Positions 21,067 through 31,529 of a stretch of DNA of 64,000 nucleotides are shown in pieces (within the stretch, counting starts at the first letter, position 1; each line of letters opens with the position of its first letter). This stretch comes from Providencia zhijiangensis. Lineage in GTDB: Bacteria > Pseudomonadota > Gammaproteobacteria > Enterobacterales > Enterobacteriaceae. Made by a program: the position numbers and the translations under genes. The stretch is taken from contig NZ_CP135990.1 of assembly GCF_030315915.2 (NCBI RefSeq), positions 2,294,001 through 2,358,000 on the forward strand, read 5' to 3'. The notes below the pieces were generated by a model. That model was not told where the DNA came from. It worked only from the letters and a program-made list of their open reading frames with translations, and searched no databases.

Positions 21067-23786
21067 GCGCCCCTCCGCAGATTATTCACTGACACGCCCG
21101 CCATTACCGGAGCAATTCCCGGCATACCCAGAGGTAAACCGATTTGACCCACAGCAAGGTGCTGACTAATGCGCACTGGCAGATTAAAGGTTTGACCTGC
21201 ATGACTAAATTCAGCTTTTACGCCAGCATTTAGACCGAGTGTAGCCGCATCTTGCGCGTTCAACATGATATAAGGCTCTGGCATACGTTGCTGGATCACA
21301 TCAGAACGTTGTGAGGTTTCATCACTACCAAATAGATGATAGTAAGGTGCCACAACCCACTGTGCTTCGCCGCTTTGGTAAGCCGCAGGAACCTCAGTGA
21401 AGTACGCTAATTTGCCTTCTGTCGAATTGAATAAGCGCACACCCGGATCACCAAACAGTAAGTGTCCGCCCACTTCCGCCTGGAATTTGTTCCATGCTTG
21501 TGGTGAGTTCCAGCCCGGTGCCCATGCAAATGGAATTTGCTGGCGTGGCGCTTTCGGTTGGTTATTCCCTTCCATTGAGAACGCAAATGGTGAGTCGATA
21601 TCTTGCGGTTGACGCGGTTCATGAACCGATTTGTCCGCCAGCATTGCCGTACGGCCGCTGTAACGATGCGGTTCACGCGCCAGTTTCTGTCCACGAATGC
21701 GGAAAGAGGCTTTCGGTGCCGTATCTCTAATACCCGCAAACTGCGGCAGTGCAGCCACACACTCTTCGATAACGTGGTCTAATTGTGACCAATCGGCATC
21801 ACGTTGCTGCGCTTCAGTTTGCAGCGAATGCATCCAGCGCCAGCTTTCGTTCATCACGATGCTGTTATCGTAGTAAGTTGGATCAAAGACTTGGAAGAAA
21901 CGTTGAGCACGACCTTCTTGGTTGATAAGCGTACCGTCTGCTTCAGCAAAACTTGCCGCTGGCAGGACTAATGTCGCTTTATCCATGATGTCCGTGTGCT
22001 GGTGGTCTGCCACGATCAGGTGCTTCAATTTCGCTAATGCACTATTGACGGCATCCACGGTGCTGTGACGGTAAAGGTCATTTTCCATCACGATAGCCAC
22101 ATCCGCTTCGTTCGCTTCAATGCGTGAGAACGCATTTTCTAATGGCAATGCGTTCATCATCGCGAGGCCAAAGCTGTTGGCATGAGACGCGACATAAGAC
22201 AGACCGACGTTCGCCCCTTTCGCTTTCAGCGCAAATGCCACGTTAGCTGCGGCTTCGATCACTGCATCGCTAGCGCTATGGCTACCACTGATAATCAGAG
22301 GTTTTTTCGCACCCGCTAAAGCTTGAGCCACAGTTTCTACTTTCGCTTTCACATCAGCCGGTAAATCATTCACTGCTGGTGCGTCACCGTTGATCAGGTT
22401 AGCAATCGCAAAACCGAAACGCGCTTGATCCGCCACTGGTGCACGGTAGTTGTAAGCCGCGACATCATCTAAACGCGTGTCATCCACGTTAGTGATAAAC
22501 AGTGGATACTTGGCGTGTTGACCAATGTTTTGGATAGCCGCGATTTGCCAGTCAGCGACTTTCTGTGCCGCTGCCATTTCACGGGCTTTACCTTTCACCG
22601 CTTGGCGAACAGATAATGCCATACGTGCGCCCGTCTGAGTCAAATCCTCACCCAGAACTAAAACGGCATCGTAGCCTTCGATTTCACGCAATGTAGGGGT
22701 GTAAACACCGCCGTTTTGCAGGATGTTTTGCATCAGCGCTAAGCGACGTTGTTCATCCTTAGAAATGCCGGAGTAGAAGTTTTCCGCACCGACTAAAGCA
22801 CGCAGTGCGTAGTTACTTTCGACGCTAGCACGTGGAGAACCGATACCAATCACTTTCTTCGCTTGATTGATAATCTGCGCACCGCTTTGCATTGCTTCAA
22901 TCGCCGAGATCACCTGCTGGACGCCATCTTTGGTTAACAGCGCTTGGCGAGGACGGTCTTTACGGTTTACGTAACCATAACCGAAGCGACCACGGTCACA
23001 CAGGAAGTAGTGGTTTACAGAACCGTTATAGCGGTTTTCAATACGGCGCAGTTCACCATAACGCTCACCTGGGCTGGTGTTACAACCGATGCTGCACTGT
23101 TGGCAGATACCCGGTGCAAATTGCATATCCCATCTACGGTTATAGCGTTCTGAGTGCGTTTTGTCGGTGAATACCCCTGTTGGGCACACTTCGACGAGGT
23201 TACCGGAAAATTCACTTTCCAGCGTACCATCTTCAGTACGACCAAAGTAGACATAGTTATGCGCGCCATACACACCTAAGTCGGTGCCATCGGCATAATC
23301 TTTGTAGTAACGAACGCAACGGTAACACGCGATACAGCGGTTCATTTCATGACTAATGAATGGACCGAGATCTTGGTTTACGTGCGTGCGTTTTGTAAAA
23401 CGATACTTACGCATGGTATGACCGGTCATCACCGTCATATCTTGTAAGTGGCAGTTACCGCCTTCCTCACAGACTGGGCAGTCATGTGGGTGGTTGGTCA
23501 TCAGCCATTCAACAACACTTTCACGGAATTGTTTGGCTTCTTCATCATCGATTGAGATGTAAGTGCCTTCCGTTGCCGGTGTCATACAAGACATCACGAG
23601 GCGACCACGAGTGTCATCCGCGTTTTGATACTGCTTCACCGCACACTGGCGGCAAGCGCCAACGCTTCCCAGCGCCGGATGCCAGCAAAAATAAGGAATA
23701 TCTAGCCCCAACGATAAGCAGGCTTGTAACAGGTTTTCAGACCCGTTTACGTCATATTCTTTGCCGTCTACATATATCGTAGCCAT
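21063..23786 (-). CDS. nuoG: NADH-quinone oxidoreductase subunit G
   Basis: Large iron-sulfur subunit of the complex I peripheral arm, 907 residues. N-terminal [2Fe-2S] domain ([15 protein letters not shown]), the His/Cys-ligated cluster region ([16 protein letters not shown]), a [4Fe-4S] pair ([11 protein letters not shown] and VEVCPTGVF) and the extra cluster N7 typical of enterobacteria (CQQCSIGCN). The C-terminal part is molybdopterin-oxidoreductase-like without the cofactor. Upstream ATG and TTG codons exist, but the ATG at 23786 matches the E. coli N-terminus ([11 protein letters not shown]) and has GGAAG ten bases before it. Confidence 0.95.
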   Translation of the reverse strand: MATIYVDGKEYDVNGSENLLQACLSLGLDIPYFCWHPALGSVGACRQCAVKQYQNADDTRGRLVMSCMTPATEGTYISIDDEEAKQFRESVVEWLMTNHPHDCPVCEEGGNCHLQDMTVMTGHTMRKYRFTKRTHVNQDLGPFISHEMNRCIACYRCVRYYKDYADGTDLGVYGAHNYVYFGRTEDGTLESEFSGNLVEVCPTGVFTDKTHSERYNRRWDMQFAPGICQQCSIGCNTSPGERYGELRRIENRYNGSVNHYFLCDRGRFGYGYVNRKDRPRQALLTKDGVQQVISAIEAMQSGAQIINQAKKVIGIGSPRASVESNYALRALVGAENFYSGISKDEQRRLALMQNILQNGGVYTPTLREIEGYDAVLVLGEDLTQTGARMALSVRQAVKGKAREMAAAQKVADWQIAAIQNIGQHAKYPLFITNVDDTRLDDVAAYNYRAPVADQARFGFAIANLINGDAPAVNDLPADVKAKVETVAQALAGAKKPLIISGSHSASDAVIEAAANVAFALKAKGANVGLSYVASHANSFGLAMMNALPLENAFSRIEANEADVAIVMENDLYRHSTVDAVNSALAKLKHLIVADHQHTDIMDKATLVLPAASFAEADGTLINQEGRAQRFFQVFDPTYYDNSIVMNESWRWMHSLQTEAQQRDADWSQLDHVIEECVAALPQFAGIRDTAPKASFRIRGQKLAREPHRYSGRTAMLADKSVHEPRQPQDIDSPFAFSMEGNNQPKAPRQQIPFAWAPGWNSPQAWNKFQAEVGGHLLFGDPGVRLFNSTEGKLAYFTEVPAAYQSGEAQWVVAPYYHLFGSDETSQRSDVIQQRMPEPYIMLNAQDAATLGLNAGVKAEFSHAGQTFNLPVRISQHLAVGQIGLPLGMPGIAPVMAGVSVNNLRRGA

Positions 23787-23856
23787 AGTCAGCATGCTTC
23801 CCAAAGGCCCGCTTTAGCAGGCGTTAAACATAAATACGTTCTTCGTCAAAAATTCG

Positions 23857-23880
23857 TTTAGCGGTTGCTCAATCGCTAAA
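23857..23880 (-). promoter_or_regulatory. intercistronic stem-loop between nuoF and nuoG
   Basis: Ten-base-pair stem TTTAGCGGTT / AATCGCTAAA (one G-U pair) with a 4-base loop, placed three bases after the nuoF stop. The T-run that follows on the RNA is five bases away from the stem, so it is more likely a processing or stability element than a full terminator. Confidence 0.6.
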
Positions 23881-23883
23881 TGC

Positions 23884-25245
23884 TTACCAACGCTGCTTGA
23901 GCAGGTTTGGCTGGATCCCGGCAATCTGTACGATGTTACGCAGATCTTTTTTCGAGATACCCGCTTCGAACTCTCCACGGAAATATTTGATGGCGCTTTG
24001 TAATGGCTCAACCGCACCCGGTGCGTGTGCACAGAAGGTTTTGCCGGGCCCTAAGAAACGGCAAAGTTGTTCAAGGGTTTCGATATCCCCTTCTTGGCCT
24101 TCACCTTTTTCCAGTGCCTGTAGAATTTTTACGCTCCAAGGCAGACCATCACGGCACGGTGTACACCAACCACAGGATTCACGCGCGAAGAAGGTTTCTA
24201 AGTTACGCACTAAAGAAACCATGTTGATTTCGTTATCGACTGCCATCGCTAGCGCTGTACCTAAACGGCTGCCTGCTTTTGCAATGTTTTCGAAATCCAT
24301 CGGTAAATCGAGGTGATCGTTGGTCAGGAAGTCAGTTCCTGCGCCCCCCGGTTGCCATGCTTTGAGTTTTAATCCATCACGCATACCGCCCGCGTAATCT
24401 TCTAAGACTTCGCGCGCCGTTGTACCAAATGGCAGTTCCCACAGACCTGGATTTTTCACACGTCCAGAGAAGCCCATCAGCTTAGTGCCCGCGTCTTTAC
24501 TCTTGCCCGCGCTTAAATCGATATACCACTGGTCACCGTGCTCTAGAATTGCAGGCACGTTACAGATAGTTTCGACGTTATTAACGCAGGTCGGTTTACC
24601 CCATGCACCTGAACTTGCAGGGAATGGTGGTTTAGAGCGTGGGTTTGCACGACGACCTTCAAGGGAGTTAATCAGTGCGGTTTCTTCACCACAGATATAA
24701 CGACCTGCACCGGTATGCACAAATAGCTCAAAATCAAAGCCCGAACCGAGAATGTTTTTACCTAAGAGACCCGCTGCTTTGGCTTCTTCGATGGCGCGAC
24801 GTAAATGTTTCGCCGCTTCAACATATTCACCACGTAAGAAGATATAACCACGGTAGGCTTTTAATGCATAAGCGCCGATGATCATCCCTTCCACTAATAA
24901 GTGAGGTAGTTGTTCCATCAATAAACGGTCTTTATAAGTGCCCGGCTCCATTTCATCCGCGTTACATAAGAAATAACGCAGTTTCATGTTTTCGTCTTTT
25001 GGCATTAAGCTCCATTTCAGACCCGTCGAGAACCCTGCACCACCACGACCTTTCAGTCCGGCATCTTTGACAAGGTTAACCACTTCATCAGGAGCCATGC
25101 CTTTGAGGGCACGTTCGACACCTTTGTATCCGTTTTTGCTGCGATACTCATCTAACCAGACTGGCTGCGCGTCATCGCGTAGGCGCCAAGTTAATGGATG
25201 AGTTTCCGCAGTACGGATCACAGGGTTTGCGGAGAAGTTTGTCAT
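23884..25245 (-). CDS. nuoF: NADH-quinone oxidoreductase subunit F (NADH/FMN)
   Basis: Catalytic NADH-dehydrogenase subunit; binds NADH, FMN and cluster N3. 453 residues. FMN site [20 protein letters not shown]-site [19 protein letters not shown], and cluster ligands [11 protein letters not shown] plus a Cys in [10 protein letters not shown]. The N-terminus is a few residues longer than in E. coli ([11 protein letters not shown]). ATG overlaps the nuoE stop by four bases. A gap of about 97 bases with a stem-loop separates it from nuoG. Confidence 0.96.
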   Translation of the reverse strand: MTNFSANPVIRTAETHPLTWRLRDDAQPVWLDEYRSKNGYKGVERALKGMAPDEVVNLVKDAGLKGRGGAGFSTGLKWSLMPKDENMKLRYFLCNADEMEPGTYKDRLLMEQLPHLLVEGMIIGAYALKAYRGYIFLRGEYVEAAKHLRRAIEEAKAAGLLGKNILGSGFDFELFVHTGAGRYICGEETALINSLEGRRANPRSKPPFPASSGAWGKPTCVNNVETICNVPAILEHGDQWYIDLSAGKSKDAGTKLMGFSGRVKNPGLWELPFGTTAREVLEDYAGGMRDGLKLKAWQPGGAGTDFLTNDHLDLPMDFENIAKAGSRLGTALAMAVDNEINMVSLVRNLETFFARESCGWCTPCRDGLPWSVKILQALEKGEGQEGDIETLEQLCRFLGPGKTFCAHAPGAVEPLQSAIKYFRGEFEAGISKKDLRNIVQIAGIQPNLLKQRW

Positions 25246-25814
25246 GGATACTGCTCCAGTAGCTTTTGAATATTTTCAGGCTGCACATGACTGTGGGTAT
25301 CGTCATCGATCATCATCGTTGGACCCTTGTCACAGTTACCTAAGCAACAGGTTGGCAGCAGCGTAAAGCGACCATCAGCGGTGGTTTGACCTGGGCGAAT
25401 ACTCAGCTGTTTAATAATTTCAGCTTCTAAGCCTTGGTAGCCCGTAATATGGCAAACAACGCTGTCGCAATAACGAATAATGTGGCGACCCACTGGTTGG
25501 CGGAAAATTTGGCTATAGAATGTTGCCACGCCTTCTACGTCACTCGCAGGAATGCCTAAAACTTCAGCGATAGCATGAATAGCGCCATCTTCTACCCAGC
25601 CACGATTTTTTTGCACAATTTTCAGCGCTTCAATTGACGCCGCGCGTGCATCTTCGTAGTGGTGTTTTTCCCCTTCAATTTCCGCACGCTCATGTTCGGT
25701 TAAAACAAAACCGTGATTAGCTTGCGGTTCGAAGGTATTCACCACGTCAGACTGGCTGTTACAGCCGCATTGGCCAGTGCCACATTGACCTTGTTTATCT
25801 TGTTCATTATGCAT
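25242..25814 (-). CDS. nuoE: NADH-quinone oxidoreductase subunit E with Cys-rich N-terminal extension
   Basis: Thioredoxin-like [2Fe-2S] (N1a) subunit of complex I, 190 residues. Cluster ligands are RYCDSVVC and PTCCLGNC. E. coli NuoE has about 166 residues; the extra length is N-terminal and contains QCGTGQCGC, with Cys at 11, 16 and 18. The ATG is two bases after the nuoCD stop with GGAT eight bases upstream, and no in-frame ATG exists until far downstream, so the extension is probably translated. Its role is unknown. Confidence 0.94.
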   Translation of the reverse strand: MHNEQDKQGQCGTGQCGCNSQSDVVNTFEPQANHGFVLTEHERAEIEGEKHHYEDARAASIEALKIVQKNRGWVEDGAIHAIAEVLGIPASDVEGVATFYSQIFRQPVGRHIIRYCDSVVCHITGYQGLEAEIIKQLSIRPGQTTADGRFTLLPTCCLGNCDKGPTMMIDDDTHSHVQPENIQKLLEQYP

Positions 25815-25816
25815 GG

Positions 25817-27619
25817 TTAGCGATCCACATCCGACATTACAAAATCGATACTACCCAGATAGACAATTAAGTCAGAAACCAAGCTACCTCTGATTGTCGC
25901 CGGAATTTGCTGCAAGTGCGCATAACTCGGGGTACGAATACGTGTACGATAGCTCATGGTGCTGCCGTCACTGGTTAGGTAGTAGCTGTTGATCCCTTTG
26001 GTTGCTTCAACCATCTGGAATGATTCGTTAGCTGGCATTACCGGGCCCCAAGACACTTGTAAGAAGTGGTTGATTAGGGTTTCGATATGCTGCAATGTGC
26101 GCTCTTTCGGCGGCGGCGTTGTCAGTGGATGATCAGCTTTAAATGGACCTTCAGGCATATTCTTCAGACACTGCTCAAGAATACGGATACTTTGACGCAT
26201 CTCTTCCACTTTGATCATTACGCGGTCATAACAGTCACCGTTATGGGCGATTGGAATGTCGAATTCAAAGTTTTCATAACCTGAATAAGGACGTGCTTTA
26301 CGTACGTCAAAATCCACACCCGTTGCACGTAAGCCTGCACCTGTCACGCCCCACGCTAATGCCTCTTCCTTGGTGTAAGATGCCACACCAATAGAACGAC
26401 CTTTCAAAATGGAGTTTTTCAGCGCAGAAGTCACATAGGATTCTAGGCGTTTCGGTAACCAGTCTAATAATTCACGCAGTAATTTATCCCAGCCACGCGG
26501 TAAATCGTGAGCAACCCCACCGATGCGGAACCATGCTGGGTGCATACGGAAACCAGTGATCGCTTCAATCACGTTGTACACTTTTTGTCTATCAGTGAAC
26601 GCAAAGAACACTGGCGTCATCGCACCAACGTCTTGAATATAGGTACTGATATACAGTAGGTGACTGTTGATACGGAACAGTTCAGACATCATGACACGGA
26701 TAGTTTTTACGCGATCCGGTACTTCAATACCTGCCAGTTTTTCAACCGCAAGAATATATGGCATCTCATTCACACAACCGCCGAGGTATTCGATACGGTC
26801 GGTATAAGGAATATAGCTATGCCATGACTGACGCTCACCCATTTTTTCTGCACCACGGTGGTGGTAGCCGATATCGGGAACGCAGTTAACAATCTCTTCA
26901 CCATCCAATTGCAGCACGATACGGAATGCACCGTGAGAAGATGGGTGGTTTGGACCCAAGTTCAGGAACATGAAATCTTCGTTTTCATTTCCGCGATCTA
27001 AGCCCCACTCTTCTGGTTTGAAAGTCAATGCTTCCATTTCCAGATCTTGCTTTTGCTTAGTCAGAACAAAGGGATCGAATTCCGTGGCGCGCGCAGGGTA
27101 ATCTTTGCGCAGCGGATGACCTTCCCAGCTTGGAGACATCAGCAAGCGACGTAAATTCGGGTGACCTTGGAAGGTGATCCCGAACATGTCCCATACTTCA
27201 CGCTCATACCAGTTGGCATTTGGGAATAAAGAAACCACCGATGGCACGTTTAAGTCTTTCTCATTAAGAGCCACTTTCAACATGATGTCGCGATTTCGGT
27301 CAATGGAAATGATGTGGTAGAACACACTAAAGTCCGCTTCAGGCAGACCTTGGCGATGAATACGCTGGCGTTCATCGACTCCGTGTAAGTCGAACAACAT
27401 CACATAAGGTTTAGGTAGTTTCTTTAAGAAATCTACAATTTCCAGTAATTGTTCACGGCGTACCCAAACCACTGGCATGCCAGTGCGGGTTGCTTGAACT
27501 GAAAAGGCATCCGGGCCAAATTGGTTGCGCAGTTCCAGAAGCACAGGATCATTAATGTGATCTTGTGTCTGCCATTCTGGCTGATTATGACTCGCTTGCG
27601 CTATCTGATCTGTCATCAT
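25817..27619 (-). CDS. nuoC: NADH-quinone oxidoreductase fused subunit C/D
   Basis: Fusion of the 30-kDa (NuoC) and 49-kDa (NuoD) subunits, as in other Gammaproteobacteria; 600 residues. NuoC part to about residue 190 ([23 protein letters not shown]); NuoD part from about 210 ([26 protein letters not shown], the quinone-site RINSHLLYI). The end [11 protein letters not shown] is the usual C-terminus. Two ATGs stand in tandem (27619 and 27616); the sequence does not decide between them. Confidence 0.96.
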   Translation of the reverse strand: MMTDQIAQASHNQPEWQTQDHINDPVLLELRNQFGPDAFSVQATRTGMPVVWVRREQLLEIVDFLKKLPKPYVMLFDLHGVDERQRIHRQGLPEADFSVFYHIISIDRNRDIMLKVALNEKDLNVPSVVSLFPNANWYEREVWDMFGITFQGHPNLRRLLMSPSWEGHPLRKDYPARATEFDPFVLTKQKQDLEMEALTFKPEEWGLDRGNENEDFMFLNLGPNHPSSHGAFRIVLQLDGEEIVNCVPDIGYHHRGAEKMGERQSWHSYIPYTDRIEYLGGCVNEMPYILAVEKLAGIEVPDRVKTIRVMMSELFRINSHLLYISTYIQDVGAMTPVFFAFTDRQKVYNVIEAITGFRMHPAWFRIGGVAHDLPRGWDKLLRELLDWLPKRLESYVTSALKNSILKGRSIGVASYTKEEALAWGVTGAGLRATGVDFDVRKARPYSGYENFEFDIPIAHNGDCYDRVMIKVEEMRQSIRILEQCLKNMPEGPFKADHPLTTPPPKERTLQHIETLINHFLQVSWGPVMPANESFQMVEATKGINSYYLTSDGSTMSYRTRIRTPSYAHLQQIPATIRGSLVSDLIVYLGSIDFVMSDVDR

Positions 27620-27693
27620 TCTTCACCATAACGCTTGATCAGGTTTATTATTTCGCAACAACATTGCTCTGTTACGCTGTATGGCTAAAAGCC

Positions 27694-28368
27694 TTAAATT
27701 TCGTCAGGGGTACGCAGGTTGGTTACTGCGATACGTTCACCGTGTTTTCTTTCTCTTTCTGACTGCATATTCGCACGATAAACACCCTGATCACCGACAA
27801 CCCATGAAAGTGGGCGACGTTCTTTGCCGATGGATTCTTGTAACAGAAGGAGAGCCTGCATATAGGCTTCAGGGCGTGGTGGGCAGCCTGGAATGTACAC
27901 ATCCACGGGAATAAATTTGTCGACGCCTTGAACAACAGAGTAGATGTCATACATCCCACCTGAGTTCGCACATGACCCCATGGAGATAACCCATTTTGGT
28001 TCAAGCATTTGGTCATAAAGGCGCTGGATGACGGGAGCCATTTTGGTAAAACAAGTTCCCGCAACAACCATAAAGTCGGCTTGACGAGGAGAAGCACGCA
28101 GTACTTCCGCACCAAAGCGGGCTACGTCATGAACAGCCGTGAACGACGTCACCATTTCTACATAGCAACATGAAAGACCGAAGTTGTATGGCCACAGAGA
28201 GTTTTTACGTCCCCAGTTCACCACATCATGAAGTGCATGGGATAATTTCCCCATATACACACTGTTTTCAACTTGCTGCTCAAGGGGATCAGTAACGATT
28301 TCTTGAGTTTGCAGTGGGTAACGGTCGTTCTCACCGTTCGGATCTATGCGGGTGAGCGTATAATCCAT
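27694..28368 (-). CDS. nuoB: NADH-quinone oxidoreductase subunit B (cluster N2)
   Basis: Subunit carrying the terminal [4Fe-4S] cluster N2 that reduces quinone; 224 residues. Ligand motifs [17 protein letters not shown] and PGCPPRPEA are intact, including the unusual tandem Cys-Cys. It lies 18 bases after nuoA. About 74 bases separate it from nuoCD. Confidence 0.96.
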   Translation of the reverse strand: MDYTLTRIDPNGENDRYPLQTQEIVTDPLEQQVENSVYMGKLSHALHDVVNWGRKNSLWPYNFGLSCCYVEMVTSFTAVHDVARFGAEVLRASPRQADFMVVAGTCFTKMAPVIQRLYDQMLEPKWVISMGSCANSGGMYDIYSVVQGVDKFIPVDVYIPGCPPRPEAYMQALLLLQESIGKERRPLSWVVGDQGVYRANMQSERERKHGERIAVTNLRTPDEI

Positions 28369-28386
28369 TGTATAATGCCTCGCTTT

Positions 28387-28830
28387 TTACTGCGGATGAC
28401 GATTGCTGATTTTAATAACTTCACTAGGACCTTTAACTGCGCGACGTGAACGGATTGGAGTCCAATCGAGTGCACCAACGCGGATCAGATAAAATAATCC
28501 CGCCAACAATACCAAGATAAAAATAGCGGCTTCGATGAAACCGACCCATCCCGCTTCGCGGATGGCGACAGACCATGCAAATAAGAACATAGCCTCCACA
28601 TCGAAGATCACGAAAAACATCGCGACCAAGTAGAACTTGGCTGACATACGAAGACGAGCACTACCGACAGAGTCAATACCTGACTCGTAGGGAACGTGTT
28701 TTGTTCTGGCTTTGGCGCGGCTACCCAAGAAATGACCTGCGGTCAACATGAAAGCGCAAAGACCAATAGCGCCGAGAAGGAATATAGCAAAGCCCCAGTT
28801 ATGGGCTAACTCTAGGATTGATGTAGACAT
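28387..28830 (-). CDS. nuoA: NADH-quinone oxidoreductase subunit A
   Basis: Three-helix membrane subunit of complex I, 147 residues as in E. coli. The loop [23 protein letters not shown] (split: [16 protein letters not shown]) next to the quinone entry and [15 protein letters not shown] are conserved. First gene of the operon nuoA-B-CD-E-F-G-H-I-J-K-L-M-N; the ribosome site is weak (ACGAG). Confidence 0.96.
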   Translation of the reverse strand: MSTSILELAHNWGFAIFLLGAIGLCAFMLTAGHFLGSRAKARTKHVPYESGIDSVGSARLRMSAKFYLVAMFFVIFDVEAMFLFAWSVAIREAGWVGFIEAAIFILVLLAGLFYLIRVGALDWTPIRSRRAVKGPSEVIKISNRHPQ

Positions 28831-29692
28831 ACTCGTTGCTTACTCATTACTTATGGTACTTAACTGCTCTTTTTTATAACACGGCAGTATTGCACCACAA
28901 TTGCCCAGTTAATCGAGAAGAAAGACCAAAATTGACCTCAAAACTAAAAGATCCCCCAAACTAAAATCAGCCTGACGACCGCTGTTTGGTTTGCCCCTCT
29001 CTCACTACATTTTATTTTGCTCAAATGAGACAAAATAACCGTATTTATTACAAATAATTCACACACGAAAAACATCTGCGAAACAAAAATAACTCATTAA
29101 CTGCTAAAACGTGTCAGTGTTACTATACACAAATAAACACGCAAAGTAGTCTAACTGATTATTCGCTTTTACTACACCATTATCTCAGGAAAAACCTGTC
29201 TTAACAGACGAAAAAATGTGCTTTTTATTTGATCTAACGCACAGATTTATTGAAAAAATACTCAATTTGTTTACATAACATCCGAATTTAATTTAAGAGG
29301 CAGTAACGAATTTTTATTCATCATCCCTACTAAGCCTATGACTACTCTCAGCTATTTTATCAATTCAGCAAATAAATATTGTTAACAGCGTAACAAATCG
29401 TTAACTAACTAATGAATTTCATGTTATGCCATATACATCACAATTATTTCATGCTCTTACGCGTAAATCCATACTTAATAAGTGGTTAATTCGTGCATTT
29501 TGTCACCTATTGAACAGAAACATTGTTCACTTTTTTATCACCTCATTCTTAAGTAAAATATCGTACTGCAAAAATCGCCTTCCTCCCCTATTAAGCACTT
29601 AATGAGTACGGTCAGTAAATTTCAGTTAAGAACATTTTGATAACAATTGGAATGCGTAAAATTGTGAAGGCGGTTTTCAGGCGGGATATTCA
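28831..29692. other. long nuo upstream region
   Basis: About 860 AT-rich bases between nuoA and the lrhA terminator, with no supported gene. E. coli has a similarly long nuo leader where ArcA, NarL, IHF and FNR act; by analogy this region is expected to be regulatory. I could not point to a site that meets an FNR or ArcA consensus well. Confidence 0.6.
28873..28900 (-). promoter_or_regulatory. candidate sigma-70 promoter for nuoA
   Basis: On the minus strand TTGTGG (28895-28900) and TATAAA (28873-28878) are 16 bases apart; transcription would start about 35 bases before the nuoA ATG. In AT-rich DNA such matches are common, so this is a candidate only. Confidence 0.45.
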
Positions 29693-29733
29693 TAAAAATA
29701 AAACGGCTGAGTCAGGATTAACTGATTCAGCCG
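29693..29733 (-). terminator. rho-independent terminator of lrhA
   Basis: Stem CGGCTGAATCAG / CTGACTCAGCCG (12 bp, one G-U) on the minus strand with a 6-base loop, followed by TTTTATTTTTAT. About 78 bases after the lrhA stop, so lrhA does not read into nuo by default. Confidence 0.85.
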
Positions 29734-29810
29734 GATAATATCACTCTATGTATGTTTGCCACTTATCATTGATAAAAACCCTATTTTATCGATAAGGACA
29801 AATTGCTCTC

Positions 29811-30719
29811 TTATTGGGCGCTGTTCTCAGTTTGGTCAGCAACAGCATAAGAGATTTTTTTGTTTTCAATGGCATTAAAGACAGTGAGCACAAAATCTTT
29901 TTGCTCATCCGCATTTTTATATAACCAGTACTGAATATCTGGTAGACGCGGTAAACCATCTGACTCACCTAAAACACGCAGATCTGCGTTTTGCATTTCC
30001 ATTGGGCGAGCAGTCACTCCGACTTCTGCATTCACCGCGGCACGAACCGCTGGTAATGATGCAGCTTCATAAGCCACATGCCATGGTAAGCCTGCTTCAT
30101 CTAATGCCTGAGTACATAACTTACGGTATGGATTCGTTTCATCCATTACCACCAATGGAATTGGCTCATTTGTACGTAGCTGAAAATCAGGTGCGCTGTG
30201 CCATAAAATCGGGACAGTTCTTAATGCTGTTTTTGGGTGCTGAGGAATACGGCTTGTCGTCAATGCTAAATCAATTTCATGATTATCTAACATTGACTCA
30301 ATAAACTGAGCTCGTTTAATTCTCACTTCTACCGCGATGCGTGGAAATACGGAGGCAATACGGTTTAGTAAGAAAGGTAATAAGATATCGACTGTATCGT
30401 CGGATGCCCCGATACGCAATTCACCGTCTGCATCGTTATAGGTTAAAGATGCGGTGGCATCGTCATTAGCACGTAAAATCTGTCTCGCATAGCCGAGTAA
30501 TTGCAAACCGTGGGCAGTTAATAGCTTATTACGCCCGTGGCGTGCAAATAATTCACGACCAACTAATTGCTCTAAACGTTGCATCTGCTGACTAACAGCG
30601 GACTGGGTTCGACATACTGCGGCAGCAGCAGCGGCAAAAGTGTTAAGATCAGCCACTGCGACAAATGTGCGTAGTAAATCGAGATCTAAGTTCATTATGG
30701 GACGATTGGAATTTATCAT
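29811..30719 (-). CDS. lrhA: LysR-type regulator LrhA (HexA/PecT family)
   Basis: Transcription regulator that in relatives represses flagella, motility and virulence genes. 302 residues. The N-terminal LDLDLLRTFVAVADLNTFAA and helix-turn-helix RTQSAVSQQMQRLEQLVG are nearly identical to E. coli LrhA; the C-terminal effector domain is more diverged and about ten residues shorter. GAGA lies eight bases before the ATG. It stands upstream of nuo and divergent from alaA, as in E. coli. Confidence 0.93.
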   Translation of the reverse strand: MINSNRPIMNLDLDLLRTFVAVADLNTFAAAAAAVCRTQSAVSQQMQRLEQLVGRELFARHGRNKLLTAHGLQLLGYARQILRANDDATASLTYNDADGELRIGASDDTVDILLPFLLNRIASVFPRIAVEVRIKRAQFIESMLDNHEIDLALTTSRIPQHPKTALRTVPILWHSAPDFQLRTNEPIPLVVMDETNPYRKLCTQALDEAGLPWHVAYEAASLPAVRAAVNAEVGVTARPMEMQNADLRVLGESDGLPRLPDIQYWLYKNADEQKDFVLTVFNAIENKKISYAVADQTENSAQ

Positions 30720-31447
30720 CGTACATTCTCTTTATATAATTTTATGATACCTGGTGTTTCTGCTCTCCTCCGTGAGAATCAGCGAGTCTTAAAAATAATC
30801 CAACTTTTTGCATTTCTAATCCGTAGATCTGCATTTATTGTATTCAATACTCTATATTGCTATATCTATTTGATAATTAACTTAAACAGCTTAATTATCC
30901 AATTAGCGTTTTAAATTTCTATCAATTAAAGCGGGGTTGATTAACGTAAAACTCAATAAGCACGAATTAATTGAAGAAGACTAAATAGTAACATATTTAA
31001 TGTAGTTGCAATTATTTTAATGTAAGCTCTTTATGTAACATATGATGTAAATTAACAATTTTATTAATTATCAATACACTAAACATTATAACCACGGTTT
31101 CACTAAGAATATTCTCATTAAAATAATCAATATTGCTAACAAAAAAAGCCAAAAACCACCCAAAACGCCCCGACCAATAGTTAAATTTATTTCTAATTTA
31201 ATGATTTAAGATGCAAACTTACAGAGTGATACAATTTTTGTCACTTTGTCATTACGCGACTTTTCCGCCATTTTTTTACGACTCATTCACTAACACACTC
31301 CAAAACCACGATAATTATCAGAATTAGATTCCAACTTAATAGCCATAATAAGAACCATCATCTGACTTATTCAATACTTTAAGATAGCACATATCTGTTT
31401 TATGTCTAAACCAACCTTTTGCACCAAAAATTATCTAGCATCTTCAA
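30720..31447. other. lrhA-alaA divergent intergenic region
   Basis: About 730 AT-rich bases with no supported gene; must hold the lrhA and alaA promoters and probably LrhA's own binding sites (autoregulation is known in E. coli). No site could be fixed by eye. Confidence 0.5.
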
Positions 31448-31529
31448 AAGCTTCCGAGGGAGGAGTACAGTAGATAGTAACGCCGGAAGTCCCCTATGAT
31501 TGCGAGCCCGTTAGGGTAATGAGAGAACC
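31448..31529 (+). promoter_or_regulatory. candidate structured leader RNA upstream of alaA
   Basis: GC-richer than the DNA before it. Helix 1: CTTCCG (31451-31456) with CGGAAG (31484-31489). Helix 2: CCCTA (31492-31496) with TAGGG (31512-31516), which ends just before the GAGAG ribosome site. GGGA in loop 1 (31458-31461) can also pair with TCCC (31490-31493), a possible pseudoknot that would compete with helix 2. Structure was drawn by eye; no known riboswitch consensus is matched. Confidence 0.45.

Noticed and set aside
23814-24032. 72-codon frame across the nuoF end
   Set aside because: Shadow frame of nuoF, no ribosome site, no protein-like features.
31448-31529. Known riboswitch (for example yybP-ykoY, from the GGAGUA-like segment) before alaA
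   Set aside because: The rest of that consensus is missing, and the gene is not a metal transporter.
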